Positions 53,901-61,287 of a stretch of 64,000 bases of DNA are shown here, piece after piece. Under the pieces are notes generated by a model. It made no database searches. It saw only the letters and a list, made by a program, of their open reading frames with translations, and had not been told where the DNA came from. The position numbers and the translations under genes are program-made. The stretch is from Eubacterium sp. AF22-8LB (GTDB taxonomy: Bacteria > Bacillota_I > Bacilli_A > Erysipelotrichales > Erysipelotrichaceae), in assembly GCF_003458715.1 (NCBI RefSeq), contig NZ_QRVI01000007.1:1-64000 (forward strand), given 5' to 3'. The first letter of the stretch is position 1, and each line of letters starts with the position of its first letter.

Positions 53901-54068
53901 TTGTGTCTTTCCACGTACTAAACCTGCATAATTGACAACACGAGCCGTTCCTTGAATGCGTGATACCATTAATATGATGATTAAAATAAGCACTATTAAA
54001 AGACTGGTTAAAACAGTCATTGTAAAGCGTACTATTTTTGAAATATGTTTCCTTCGTTTAGCTATCAT
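50994..54068 (-). CDS. GGDEF / hybrid histidine kinase / receiver protein
   Basis: A 1024-residue membrane sensor. Order: helix 1 (about 15-36), extracytoplasmic helical sensor (37-163), helix 2 (164-182), GGDEF domain (196-345) with intact active site GGDEF (271-275), a PAS-like region (about 370-640), HisKA with phosphoacceptor His671 in MSHDIRTPINGILG, HATPase with NLLTNAIKYN, DTGIGM and GTGLGMSIVKGL, and a receiver domain with Asp962 (MDIMMPKMNG) and Lys1008. The GGDEF domain lacks the RxxD inhibitory site (DVNQ in its place). It may therefore make cyclic di-GMP and also phosphorelay. Own promoter; AGGAAG before the ATG. No partner regulator is adjacent. Confidence 0.9.
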   Translation of the reverse strand: MIAKRRKHISKIVRFTMTVLTSLLIVLILIIILMVSRIQGTARVVNYAGLVRGKTQRIIKLEDAGMPQEEMIADVDEYIKGLRFGSDELNLVSLDDKAFQMKMKELDTYYDSLKQEIYLVRQVGYANTNIIQKSEIFFNLCDVATGLAESYAQRIATRLKQFEVLTVIDIVILVFMILYELLKALRYAKINRELKNKVYLDEATGLPNKNKCEEILTLEVEPYTAICVFDLNNLRIINNQQGHERGDLYINSFAKCLRKGVDVNQFVGRYGGDEFIAFFKDVTKEDVTRNLESVKRVCENGSEIPLSFAAGYAYSNDFSGFTMRELFCQADKNMYIDKNQAKIKEATEKRNLILCVIQQLKDKGYHFSDCIYCDAQTDAYFTLRASYSFFLAEDGSYSGAIEQVLNELFEENQKKEYRHVLQLDYLNQKLTKENPVLEIPYCHQIKDTQVKGKIIAVYLDGDEKNNLHHFVLGFKIYYDTIEMDEKKQLMRYYDQLKQSILENANYIEALMNMAQSIFSVNLTQNQIDGIYDKYMAEDRKPVLPCAYEAYFKQWKYKVLKDCLGSFGIVESCQSLLDRYKAGDKHVTVEYQIQMPDDRVIWVQEMILMSEDVIYDVDIQNERMIVRAIILFRNTSAFHEKDDREKKQLQLAYQKADLESKAKTDFMNRMSHDIRTPINGILGMMQIIRKNWGDMDKLDDSLNKMEILTKHLNELVEDVLNMSKLESNHMEIVNEPFDLNHLVEEMNSLIDAQVSLQNITYHKHMNNIMHTHLIGDALQLRRILVNLLTNAIKYNKPNGTIDAFVREVSSDNSQATFEFEIKDTGIGMSEDYIENHLFTPFSQAKQDARTRYEGTGLGMSIVKGLVDKLGGSIEVKSEVGVGTQIKVVLTYQLDNSKKEKQDTSKLDLKDKRILLVEDNEINMEVAEFYLNAVHANVDKAWNGIDAVEKVKEEPNKYSLILMDIMMPKMNGDEAAKCIRKINPSIPIVAMSAQSEYTIDQTIMNDSISKPIDEQKLNHVLRKYVA

Positions 54069-54087
54069 ACAACACTTCCTTATATTT

Positions 54088-54116
54088 ATTGTATTAAGAA
54101 AAAGAAATTATCACAA
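54088..54116 (-). promoter_or_regulatory. Histidine kinase promoter
   Basis: Minus-strand TTGTGA (54116-54111), 17 bases, TACAAT (54093-54088), about 20 bases before the start codon. Confidence 0.6.
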
Positions 54117-54125
54117 GAAAGATAA

Positions 54126-54160
54126 GAAAAAAGGATAAACAAATTAAGATTTATTCATCC
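54126..54160 (-). terminator. Possible terminator of the 74-aa membrane protein gene
   Basis: GGAT pairs with ATCC and AAA with TTT, with a bulge, followed on the minus strand by a run of six or seven T. The stem is imperfect. Confidence 0.4.
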
Positions 54161-54368
54161 TTCGATTGATCCATATTACAATCCTTATACCTATGCCAAC
54201 ACACAATAAAGCTAATCCTATCAGCATTAAAGTAGTACCATCATGCATTAATCCATCATCACCTACGTATGCGTTTATTCTTTCCTTTAGCAGCAAAAAC
54301 ACAATTCCTGCAATCAAAAAAAGATTCGCAATAAACGTTGGTGTAAATACACGTTCCTTTTGATTCAT
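54144..54368 (-). CDS. Small membrane protein, DUF3955-like
   Basis: 74 residues with two helices (about 13-28 and 46-66) separated by an acidic, glycine-containing loop (YVGDDGLMHDG), and a basic C-terminus. The loop followed by LMLIGLALL resembles DUF3955 proteins, which are small two-helix membrane proteins of unknown function; I hold this match loosely. AAGGGG lies about nine bases before the ATG. Confidence 0.65.
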   Translation of the reverse strand: MNQKERVFTPTFIANLFLIAGIVFLLLKERINAYVGDDGLMHDGTTLMLIGLALLCVGIGIRIVIWINRRMNKS

Positions 54369-54436
54369 AATAACATCCCCTTATTATTACCGATGTATTA
54401 TATCATTTCATTCCTTTATTAAACCTTAAATTTCTC

Positions 54437-54465
54437 TTAACTTTCTAAGCATTTGATTGTACAAT
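54437..54465 (+). promoter_or_regulatory. Promoter of the zinc-ribbon protein gene
   Basis: TTAACT (54437-54442), 17 bases, TACAAT (54460-54465). The leader carries GGAAGGA at 54484-54490. Confidence 0.6.
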
Positions 54466-54495
54466 AGATAAGAATAAAAAGAAGGAAGGATTCTT

Positions 54496-54720
54496 ATGCA
54501 AAATATTGATGAATTAGTTGATCTACATGAATGCCCTCTATGTGAAGGTGGTTCGATTTTAGAAGAAGAAGGAAACGGATTCTATGCACAATGTATGGAT
54601 TGTGGCTGCTATACAGTTCATGTTGATTATAAAAACGAAGAAGACCGTTTAGAAGCTGCTAAAAGAGCTGCTGAATTATTTAATACAGGTAAAGTATTAA
54701 AATCAAATCCTGGTGAATAA
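54496..54720 (+). CDS. Lar-like zinc-ribbon protein (74 aa)
   Basis: A 74-residue acidic protein with two CxxC knuckles (CPLC at about residues 13-16 and CMDC at 33-36) around a GGSILEEEGNGFYAQ segment, then a helix with EEDRLEAAKRAAELFN. This layout matches the Lar restriction-alleviation family and related phage-type zinc ribbons, in which the helix usually reads EAIxxWN. No restriction system is in the window, so a restriction link is not supported here. Monocistronic with its own promoter and terminator. Confidence 0.72.
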   Translation: MQNIDELVDLHECPLCEGGSILEEEGNGFYAQCMDCGCYTVHVDYKNEEDRLEAAKRAAELFNTGKVLKSNPGE

Positions 54721-54725
54721 GAAAA

Positions 54726-54754
54726 TGAGTGGAAAAAGTCCACTCAATTTTTTA
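54726..54754 (+). terminator. Terminator of the zinc-ribbon protein gene
   Basis: TGAGTGGA (54726-54733) pairs with TCCACTCA (54739-54746), followed by ATTTTTT. Confidence 0.85.
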
Positions 54755-56119
54755 TTTAATTGAATTTTGATCTAACCACTTACCTCGAACCATACGAATA
54801 AAGAATATAATACCTCTAAATACCAGCTCGAAAGTCATTGTAACCCATACACCAATAACACCATATCGTTTTGTGAAGATGATAATTGGTAAAACACGCA
54901 TACCCCACATACTTAATGCATTCAGAGCAAAAGGACGTTTACTATCTCCAGCCCCACGCAAAGCCCCCATAACTACAATACTAATCGCAAACAATGGTTC
55001 TGAAAAAGAAACAATTCTTAAACATTCACTAGCTCCACTAATGACTTCTTGACTGTTTGTAAGGGTAGAGGCTAAAAATGGCGCAAACGCAAACATAATA
55101 ACACTCATAAATATGACAAGGACAAAAGATAATAAAGTTGTTAAATACGCAAAACGTTTAGCCATATCCTTTCGATTTGCTCCTATACTTTGTCCAACCA
55201 ATGTCGTAGCAGCACCACCAATACCGTAGGCCGGTAAATAACATAAGCCTTCAGCTGAAACAGCTACATAATTAATGGCCACACTAACAGCTCCCATACT
55301 TGAAACAACACCTGTCATAACAACTTGAGCTAAAGAAAGTGTGATTCTTTCCAATCCTGCTGGTATCGAAAGATTGACTACATTTTTTAATATATTTCTA
55401 TCCAATTTCCAAGATTCATCACCCAAAAGACGCAAAGATTTTTCTTTTTTCACTACAATATACATTAAAATAAAACCTACAACCAATTGTGCCATTCCTG
55501 TTCCTAATGCAGCACCGGCAACACCTAAATTTAGTATATAAATAAAGAAATAGTTAAAAATAACATCAAATACACACATTGAAATATTCATAAGACTAGG
55601 AAGCACAGCATTTCCAGAACATCTAAGCATGCTTGAATGGAGCATTGCCATCATATTAAATGGAATAAAAGCCCCCACAATTGCCAAATATAAAGTAGCA
55701 TCCCTGCATATTGATGGGTCTGCTCCTAATAAAGTAGGCAAATAAAAACTGGCCCCAACTACAATCAACGCCATAAACAAGCCAAAAAGAATATTAAAAA
55801 TAATAGATTGGCAAACAACTTGTCTTGCCAGTTTATCTTTACCCGCACCTAAATATTGAGCAACCTGCACCGAAAAGCCTAAAACAGCAGCTGTACATAT
55901 ACCGCCAAACAACCATGTCGTACTGGCAACAACTCCAATAGCTGCCGTAGCTTTATAACCAAGTGATCCAACCATTGCCGTATCAATATAGCTCATAGCC
56001 GTTCCAACTAATTGTTCTAATATTGCTGGTACCGATAAAAAAATGACAATTTTTAATTGATCTTTAAATTCTATTTTGTGATTTTCACGCATCTGCTGCG
56101 TTATTTCCAACATATTCAT
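54752..56119 (-). CDS. MATE family efflux transporter (second copy)
   Basis: A 455-residue MATE pump, clearly a different subgroup from the first one (2559-3893). It has an extra 20-residue N-terminal arm, then FLSVPAILEQLVGTAMSYID, MVGSLGYKATAAIG and MGALRGAGDSKRPF, which are typical of the DinF/NorM-like branch. There is no Shine-Dalgarno. A -35/-10 promoter ends six bases before the ATG, predicting a leaderless transcript. The substrate is unknown. Confidence 0.88.
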   Translation of the reverse strand: MNMLEITQQMRENHKIEFKDQLKIVIFLSVPAILEQLVGTAMSYIDTAMVGSLGYKATAAIGVVASTTWLFGGICTAAVLGFSVQVAQYLGAGKDKLARQVVCQSIIFNILFGLFMALIVVGASFYLPTLLGADPSICRDATLYLAIVGAFIPFNMMAMLHSSMLRCSGNAVLPSLMNISMCVFDVIFNYFFIYILNLGVAGAALGTGMAQLVVGFILMYIVVKKEKSLRLLGDESWKLDRNILKNVVNLSIPAGLERITLSLAQVVMTGVVSSMGAVSVAINYVAVSAEGLCYLPAYGIGGAATTLVGQSIGANRKDMAKRFAYLTTLLSFVLVIFMSVIMFAFAPFLASTLTNSQEVISGASECLRIVSFSEPLFAISIVVMGALRGAGDSKRPFALNALSMWGMRVLPIIIFTKRYGVIGVWVTMTFELVFRGIIFFIRMVRGKWLDQNSIK

Positions 56120-56125
56120 AAAGAA

Positions 56126-56154
56126 ATTATACTAAGAAAAAAGATGTATGTCAC
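56126..56154 (-). promoter_or_regulatory. MATE2 promoter overlapping the murA terminator
   Basis: Minus-strand GTGACA (56154-56149), exactly 17 bases, TATAAT (56131-56126), then six bases and the ATG at 56119. The -35 lies in the terminator loop and arm and the T run forms the spacer. Confidence 0.65.
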
Positions 56155-56163
56155 CATACATCT
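56137..56163 (-). terminator. murA terminator
   Basis: AGATGTATG and CATACATCT form a perfect 9-bp stem around a 4-base loop, followed by six T. It overlaps the last base of the murA stop codon. Confidence 0.88.
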
Positions 56164-57431
56164 TAATCTTCCACATCTTCACGCCACATTTTGGCTCCTA
56201 AATGAGCTAACTTTCCATCTAAGTTATCATATCCACGATCAATGTGATAAATATCATGAATTTCTGTCACACCATCCGCCATTAAGGCCGCAATCACAAG
56301 TCCTGCGCCACAACGAAGATCTGTTGCCGTAACCTTAGAACCATGTAACTTAGTTTTTCCATTAATAAAAGCGCTAGGCGTATGTACATCAATATCTGCA
56401 CCCATTTTATTTAGTTCTGCACAATGCTTAAATCGTTCCGTATAAATCGTTTCTGTGACTACTGACTGTCCTTCACATTGTGTTAATAAAACTGTAAATG
56501 GTTGTTGCACATCTGTCGCAAAGCCTGGATATGGCTTAGTCAAAATTTCTGTACGCTTTAATGGCTTATCTGTTTTAAACACATGAATAAAGTCAGAACC
56601 TACTTCCATATTGATTCCTACTTCTTGAAGCTTCATCACAATGGCTTCCAAGTGTTGAGGAATAATATTTTCAATACGCATATCATTTGCCATTGCAGCT
56701 GCCATAATCACATAAGTAGCTGCTTCAATTCGATCCGGAATGATTTCATGAATACAACCTTTTAAATAATCAACACCATCAATTACTAACGTGCTTGTCC
56801 CCATACCATGAATTCTAGCCCCCATTTTATTTAATAAAGTGGCAATATCAATGATTTCAGGTTCACGAGCTGCATTTTCAATAACAGTTCTTCCTTTTGC
56901 GTAAACAGCTGCCATCATAATATTAATAGTAGCCCCTACACTTGAGATATCCAAGAAAATATTAGTTCCTTTTAATTCTTTCGCATCTAATATATAACAT
57001 CCATTTTCATATTGAATATTTGCACCCAATGCTTCAAAACCCTTTAAATGTAAATCAATAGGTCTAGGACCTAAGTAACATCCACCTGGCATTTTAATTT
57101 CTGCATGTCCAAATTTTCCAAGTAAAGCTCCCATGAAATAATAGCTTGCTCTCAATTTAGAAACTGCTTTTGATACCATAGGAATATTTTCCATATGAGT
57201 AGGATCTATATATAATGTTTCTTCATCTCGTTTTTCAACATAAACACCAAGTTCATTCAATAAAACGATTAAAGACTGTACATCCGAAATATTAGGTACA
57301 CCATAAATTGTTACAGGCTCATTTCCTAAAACGCATGCTGGAATTAAAGCCACAGTTGCATTCTTTGAACCACTAATACGAACTGTTCCATTTAAATGAT
57401 GTCCACCTTCAATTTTAATGACTTTTTCCAT
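56163..57431 (-). CDS. murA: UDP-N-acetylglucosamine 1-carboxyvinyltransferase
   Basis: First committed step of peptidoglycan synthesis, transferring enolpyruvate from PEP to UDP-GlcNAc; 422 residues, normal length. GSKNATVALIPA near the N-terminus and the catalytic cysteine loop PGGCYLGPRPIDLH (Cys118, the fosfomycin target) are intact. Bacillota often carry two murA genes; only this one is seen here. GGGGG precedes the ATG by about seven bases and a TATAAT lies about 40 bases upstream. Confidence 0.96.
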   Translation of the reverse strand: MEKVIKIEGGHHLNGTVRISGSKNATVALIPACVLGNEPVTIYGVPNISDVQSLIVLLNELGVYVEKRDEETLYIDPTHMENIPMVSKAVSKLRASYYFMGALLGKFGHAEIKMPGGCYLGPRPIDLHLKGFEALGANIQYENGCYILDAKELKGTNIFLDISSVGATINIMMAAVYAKGRTVIENAAREPEIIDIATLLNKMGARIHGMGTSTLVIDGVDYLKGCIHEIIPDRIEAATYVIMAAAMANDMRIENIIPQHLEAIVMKLQEVGINMEVGSDFIHVFKTDKPLKRTEILTKPYPGFATDVQQPFTVLLTQCEGQSVVTETIYTERFKHCAELNKMGADIDVHTPSAFINGKTKLHGSKVTATDLRCGAGLVIAALMADGVTEIHDIYHIDRGYDNLDGKLAHLGAKMWREDVED

Positions 57432-57521
57432 TCATTTTCCCCCATTTCAAGGTAATGCCTATCTATTATAGCCTATTCAATCCGGATAATCTAGAAAAAT
57501 ATTGTAAATTACAAATGCTAC

Positions 57522-59375
57522 CTATTTTAAATGTTGCTCCATCCAATTGGTAATTTCATTTAAACGACGTAAACGATGTTGAGGAAGGCCTGTACGTGAT
57601 AAATCATGATTTTCACCATGGAACAAGCACATACGTGCTTCAATATTCTGATCTAATAAAGCATTCAACATTTGTAGACCTTCACAAAGTGGACAACGAT
57701 AGTCTTCATCTGAGTGAATAAATAAAGTTGGTGTTTTTACATTACGAGCATATTTTAATGGAGAATGCCACCATAATTTTTCTTGATTGTCATAATATGT
57801 AGCCGATTGTTGATCTTGTGCAAAGTATGGTCCAATATCACTTGTTTGAGAGAATGAAATCCAGTTGGCAATACTTCTCTGGCTTGCAGCACACGCAAAA
57901 CGATTTGTATGACCAATAATCCAGTTTGTCATAAATCCACCATAGCTACCACCAGTAACGCCGACTTTACTAGCATCAATTTGTGGATATGTTTCTAATA
58001 CTTTATCTGTGAACTGCATCAATTCATCATAATCAATCGTTCCATATTTTCCACGAATATCCATAAATTCGTTTCCACGTCCATCAGAACCATGAATATT
58101 ACAGAAGAAGACAAAATATCCTTTACTAGCCCATACTTGCATTTCATGGTAGAACACCTTGCCATATACAGTTTTAGGTCCTCCATGAATATCTAAGATA
58201 GCTGGATATTTTTTAGTTTCATCATAATCCTTTGGCAATAATACCCATCCTGTTAAATCTTCACCAAAATTCACTTCCACAGGATCTGCTACATATGTAT
58301 CTTCCATTTTATTAAAATCAGATAATTGAATAGCTTTTCCATCAACCACCTTATATAGTTGTTGAAGACTAGCAACATGAGCTCCAATAAAATACAATGT
58401 GTCATCTTCAAATGCGAAAGCTTGAATTGTACCTGGCCATTCAAATACCAAGTCAATCTTTCCATTTTCTAATTTATATAGGTTGTTGTGATCATAAATT
58501 GTAGAAACAAAATACAAAGCATCTTTATTTACTAAAATCGCATTACCTGCAACCAAAGCACAATCTGTACCTACACTGTTTCCAACACATTCTTGCCAAT
58601 CCGCAATCAAATTAAAGTCTTGATCAAAGAATTTTGGATTCTCATTTAAGCCATATTTTTCATGTGTACTTGCGACAAGAACCATTTTACCATTCACAAA
58701 ATCAAAGTTTTGAATACTTCTTTCCTTAGCATCCACAACAGTACTTACTGCACCATCATATTTATAAACATCTTCATATAAAGCTTGTTTTCTTGTCCAA
58801 TTTTGACCTGTATAATACAAAGCACCATCATGAATCTTAGCATTCGATACATCAAATGTACCTTCTGTAACACAAACAAGTTCTTTCGTATCTAAATTAT
58901 ATGTATATAAATGACTACGATGTTTATTTGTGATTCCCTGACCATTCATATAGAAAGGAATTTCATCAAATACTTCATAATCACTTTCTTCTTCAACTAA
59001 CTTTTCCTTAGTTAACAATACAAGTGTCTTCTCATTTAAATAGCCCAATACATTCATTCCTGGTTTATCAAAACGAGCAATTTCTTTAGCCTCTCCACCA
59101 TTAAGTGATAAACGATATAGAGAAGTGGATTTTTCAATATTTTTACGATTTCCACAGAATAGAATCGAATTCTCATTTTCAATATAAAAACTTCCTTCTT
59201 TTCCAAAAGAAGTTAAATCATATACTTTATCATCCTTTACACACTTTAAAGTATATTCATAAGCATTGTCTTTTTCGGCTGCTACTCCATCAACAAAGAC
59301 TTTTACGCCATCCTTCACTTTTAAATTTCCATAAAAGTGATAAGACAATAAATCATTAATTTCAACAGACTTCAT
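57522..59375 (-). CDS. S9 family prolyl oligopeptidase/acylaminoacyl-peptidase
   Basis: A 617-residue cytoplasmic serine peptidase. The N-terminal part (about 1-370) is a beta-propeller of repeated strand units; the C-terminal part is an alpha/beta hydrolase with the nucleophile in GGSYGGFM, the acid in IHSDEDYRCP and the histidine in HGENHDLS. This is the S9C arrangement, acting on short or N-blocked peptides. GGAGGGG lies five bases before the ATG, and a TATAAT sits directly between that site and the aldolase terminator. Confidence 0.92.
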   Translation of the reverse strand: MKSVEINDLLSYHFYGNLKVKDGVKVFVDGVAAEKDNAYEYTLKCVKDDKVYDLTSFGKEGSFYIENENSILFCGNRKNIEKSTSLYRLSLNGGEAKEIARFDKPGMNVLGYLNEKTLVLLTKEKLVEEESDYEVFDEIPFYMNGQGITNKHRSHLYTYNLDTKELVCVTEGTFDVSNAKIHDGALYYTGQNWTRKQALYEDVYKYDGAVSTVVDAKERSIQNFDFVNGKMVLVASTHEKYGLNENPKFFDQDFNLIADWQECVGNSVGTDCALVAGNAILVNKDALYFVSTIYDHNNLYKLENGKIDLVFEWPGTIQAFAFEDDTLYFIGAHVASLQQLYKVVDGKAIQLSDFNKMEDTYVADPVEVNFGEDLTGWVLLPKDYDETKKYPAILDIHGGPKTVYGKVFYHEMQVWASKGYFVFFCNIHGSDGRGNEFMDIRGKYGTIDYDELMQFTDKVLETYPQIDASKVGVTGGSYGGFMTNWIIGHTNRFACAASQRSIANWISFSQTSDIGPYFAQDQQSATYYDNQEKLWWHSPLKYARNVKTPTLFIHSDEDYRCPLCEGLQMLNALLDQNIEARMCLFHGENHDLSRTGLPQHRLRRLNEITNWMEQHLK

Positions 59376-59388
59376 GTTTTCCCCTCCA

Positions 59389-59394
59389 ATTATA
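59389..59394 (-). promoter_or_regulatory. -10 box of the S9 peptidase gene, next to the fba terminator
   Basis: TATAAT begins one base after the T run of the aldolase terminator and is followed directly by the Shine-Dalgarno. No -35 is visible, so this could be chance in AT-rich DNA. Confidence 0.4.
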
Positions 59395-59395
59395 C

Positions 59396-59420
59396 AAAAA
59401 GCAGGCTTAAAAGCCTGCTT
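59396..59420 (-). terminator. fba terminator
   Basis: AAGCAGGCTT and AAGCCTGCTT form a perfect 10-bp stem around a 2-base loop, followed by TTTTT on the minus strand. Confidence 0.88.
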
Positions 59421-59436
59421 TATTTAAAAACTTTAA

Positions 59437-60306
59437 TTATTCAGCTTTTCCAGCAGAACCAAAGAAGTTTTCCATCATTTCTTTACATAATGCAGTGATT
59501 GCATCAGCACCTGGTTTTAATAATTTACGTGGATCATATCCTTTTCCTTCTTGGTCTTTTCCAGCTTCGATGTATTTACGAGTTGCTTCAGCAAATACTA
59601 ATTGGCATTCAGTATTAACGTTAACTTTAGAAACACCTAATGTGATAGCTTTTTGAACTTGTTCACGAGGGATTCCTGAACCACCGTGTAATACTAATGG
59701 TTTACCATTTGTAACATTTTGGATTTCTTCTAAACGATCAAAGTTCAATCCAGCCCAGTTTGCAGGATATTTACCGTGGATATTTCCGATACCAGCTGCT
59801 AAGAAGTCTACGCCTAATTCAGCGATAGTTTTACATTCTTTAGGGTCAGCTAATTCACCAGCAGATATGACACCATCTTCTTCTCCACCGATTCCACCAA
59901 CTTCACATTCAATTGATAATCCTTTTGAGTGTGCTAAGGCGATCATTTCTTTTGATTTTTCTAAGTTTTCTTCGAATGCATAGTGAGAACCATCGAACAT
60001 TACAGAAGTGAACCCTGCTTCGATAGCAGCTTTAGCTCCTTCATATGAACCGTGGTCCAAGTGTAAAGCTACAGGAACTGTAATTCCCATTGCATCGTGG
60101 ATTTCTTTTACCATAGCAGCAACTGTTTTGAAACCACACATATATTTAGCAGCACCTTCAGATACTCCTAACATAACTGGTGATTTTGCTTCTTCAGCAG
60201 CAGCTAAGATAGCTTTTGTCCATTCTAAGTTATTGATGTTGAAAGCACCAATTGCATAGTGACCTTCGTGAGCTTTGTTGATCATTTCAGTAGCAGATAC
60301 TAACAT
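59437..60306 (-). CDS. fba: Class II fructose-bisphosphate aldolase
   Basis: Zinc-dependent glycolytic aldolase, 289 residues. HLDHGS (residues 82-87) supplies the catalytic Asp84 and zinc ligand His85; further ligands lie in IECEVGGIGGEEDG, IGNIHGKY and LHGGSGIP. GGAGG lies about nine bases before the ATG. Monocistronic with a strong terminator. Codon usage looks biased, as expected for a highly expressed enzyme. Confidence 0.96.
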   Translation of the reverse strand: MLVSATEMINKAHEGHYAIGAFNINNLEWTKAILAAAEEAKSPVMLGVSEGAAKYMCGFKTVAAMVKEIHDAMGITVPVALHLDHGSYEGAKAAIEAGFTSVMFDGSHYAFEENLEKSKEMIALAHSKGLSIECEVGGIGGEEDGVISAGELADPKECKTIAELGVDFLAAGIGNIHGKYPANWAGLNFDRLEEIQNVTNGKPLVLHGGSGIPREQVQKAITLGVSKVNVNTECQLVFAEATRKYIEAGKDQEGKGYDPRKLLKPGADAITALCKEMMENFFGSAGKAE

Positions 60307-60384
60307 TACTCTATTCCTCCTTTAAACATTTCTGTCATAACTATTCTACTCCATTACGTCTAATTTGAAAAGTGAAATTATTAA

Positions 60385-61287
60385 CTAACGGCGTGATTTT
60401 CCAGATAATTGCACTGGTTTAGACAATGTCCGAATTCTTTCTAAAATTCTCAGACTCGCAATTGTATTATTTGGCTTATTCACAAGACGATACTGCTGCT
60501 CTAATTCTTCCATAGAATAATTTGATGTAAAATATGTTTTCATTTGTTTATTCATACGCTCATCCAAGACTGGAAGTAAAATTTCATCACGTGTCCACTG
60601 TGTAATGCTCTCAGCTCCAATATCATCTAAAACAAGCACATCACTATAACGCAAATGATTCATCACTCTTTGACGATATTCATTATCTGTCATAAATTGC
60701 TTTAATTCCTGAATCAATAAAGGAACTTGAACAAATGATACAGTCTTATTTGTCTTAGCATAGTAATTACAGATACCCTTCATCAAATAAGATTTACCTG
60801 TTCCTGGATTTCCATACAGATATACACCTTGATTTAGTGGAATACTACTCACACTTTGATTGTATGCAAGTCCATACTCCTTTTCTTTTGCAGCACTCAT
60901 AAAGGAATCGTCATTTAAATCAATCAAATAATCGTTTAAAGACATATGCGAAAAGCGAAATTTACTTTGATGAGCCAGCTGCTGATCTCTTTTTTGTTCA
61001 TACTGACAAGAAGCGTAGTATTCATTTAAAAAGCCTGAATCATCTATTTTTAATTTTGTTGCCTTTCCACGAATCTTCTGCGCGCAATAATCCAGTCCCT
61101 TACAGTTTCTGCAGGTATTAATACTTCTTAGCCACTGCAATAAAACTCCACTGTTTTCGTCCACAAAAGATGCATCTAAGTGATTTTGTTTTAAAAATAT
61201 TTGAATCAATTCATTTTCTTTTAAACGAGCAATATTTTGTTGTCTTTCCAACACTTGTTCCTCTGATAGCTTAATATTAAAATTCAC
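60385..61287 (-). CDS. dnaI: Primosomal helicase loader DnaI
   Basis: AAA+ loader that places the DnaB helicase at the origin or fork, 300 residues. The N-terminal region carries the cysteines CRNC and CAQK of the zinc-binding domain (about residues 58-67), and the C-terminal AAA+ domain has Walker A GNPGTGKSYL (about 156-165), Walker B DVLVLDDIGAE and FTSNYSMEEL. The start is GTG, overlapping the stop of the upstream DnaD-like gene by one base (TAGTG). Confidence 0.94.
   Translation of the reverse strand: MNFNIKLSEEQVLERQQNIARLKENELIQIFLKQNHLDASFVDENSGVLLQWLRSINTCRNCKGLDYCAQKIRGKATKLKIDDSGFLNEYYASCQYEQKRDQQLAHQSKFRFSHMSLNDYLIDLNDDSFMSAAKEKEYGLAYNQSVSSIPLNQGVYLYGNPGTGKSYLMKGICNYYAKTNKTVSFVQVPLLIQELKQFMTDNEYRQRVMNHLRYSDVLVLDDIGAESITQWTRDEILLPVLDERMNKQMKTYFTSNYSMEELEQQYRLVNKPNNTIASLRILERIRTLSKPVQLSGKSRR

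Noticed and set aside
54496..54720. Anti-restriction (Lar) function
   Set aside because: The zinc-ribbon layout fits the family, but no restriction or phage gene is nearby, so I kept only the family likeness and not the function.
57494..57516. Terminator after the S9 peptidase gene
   Set aside because: TTGTAA and TTACAA form an inverted repeat, but with only one base between them and an all-AT stem it would not be a stable hairpin, despite the following T run.
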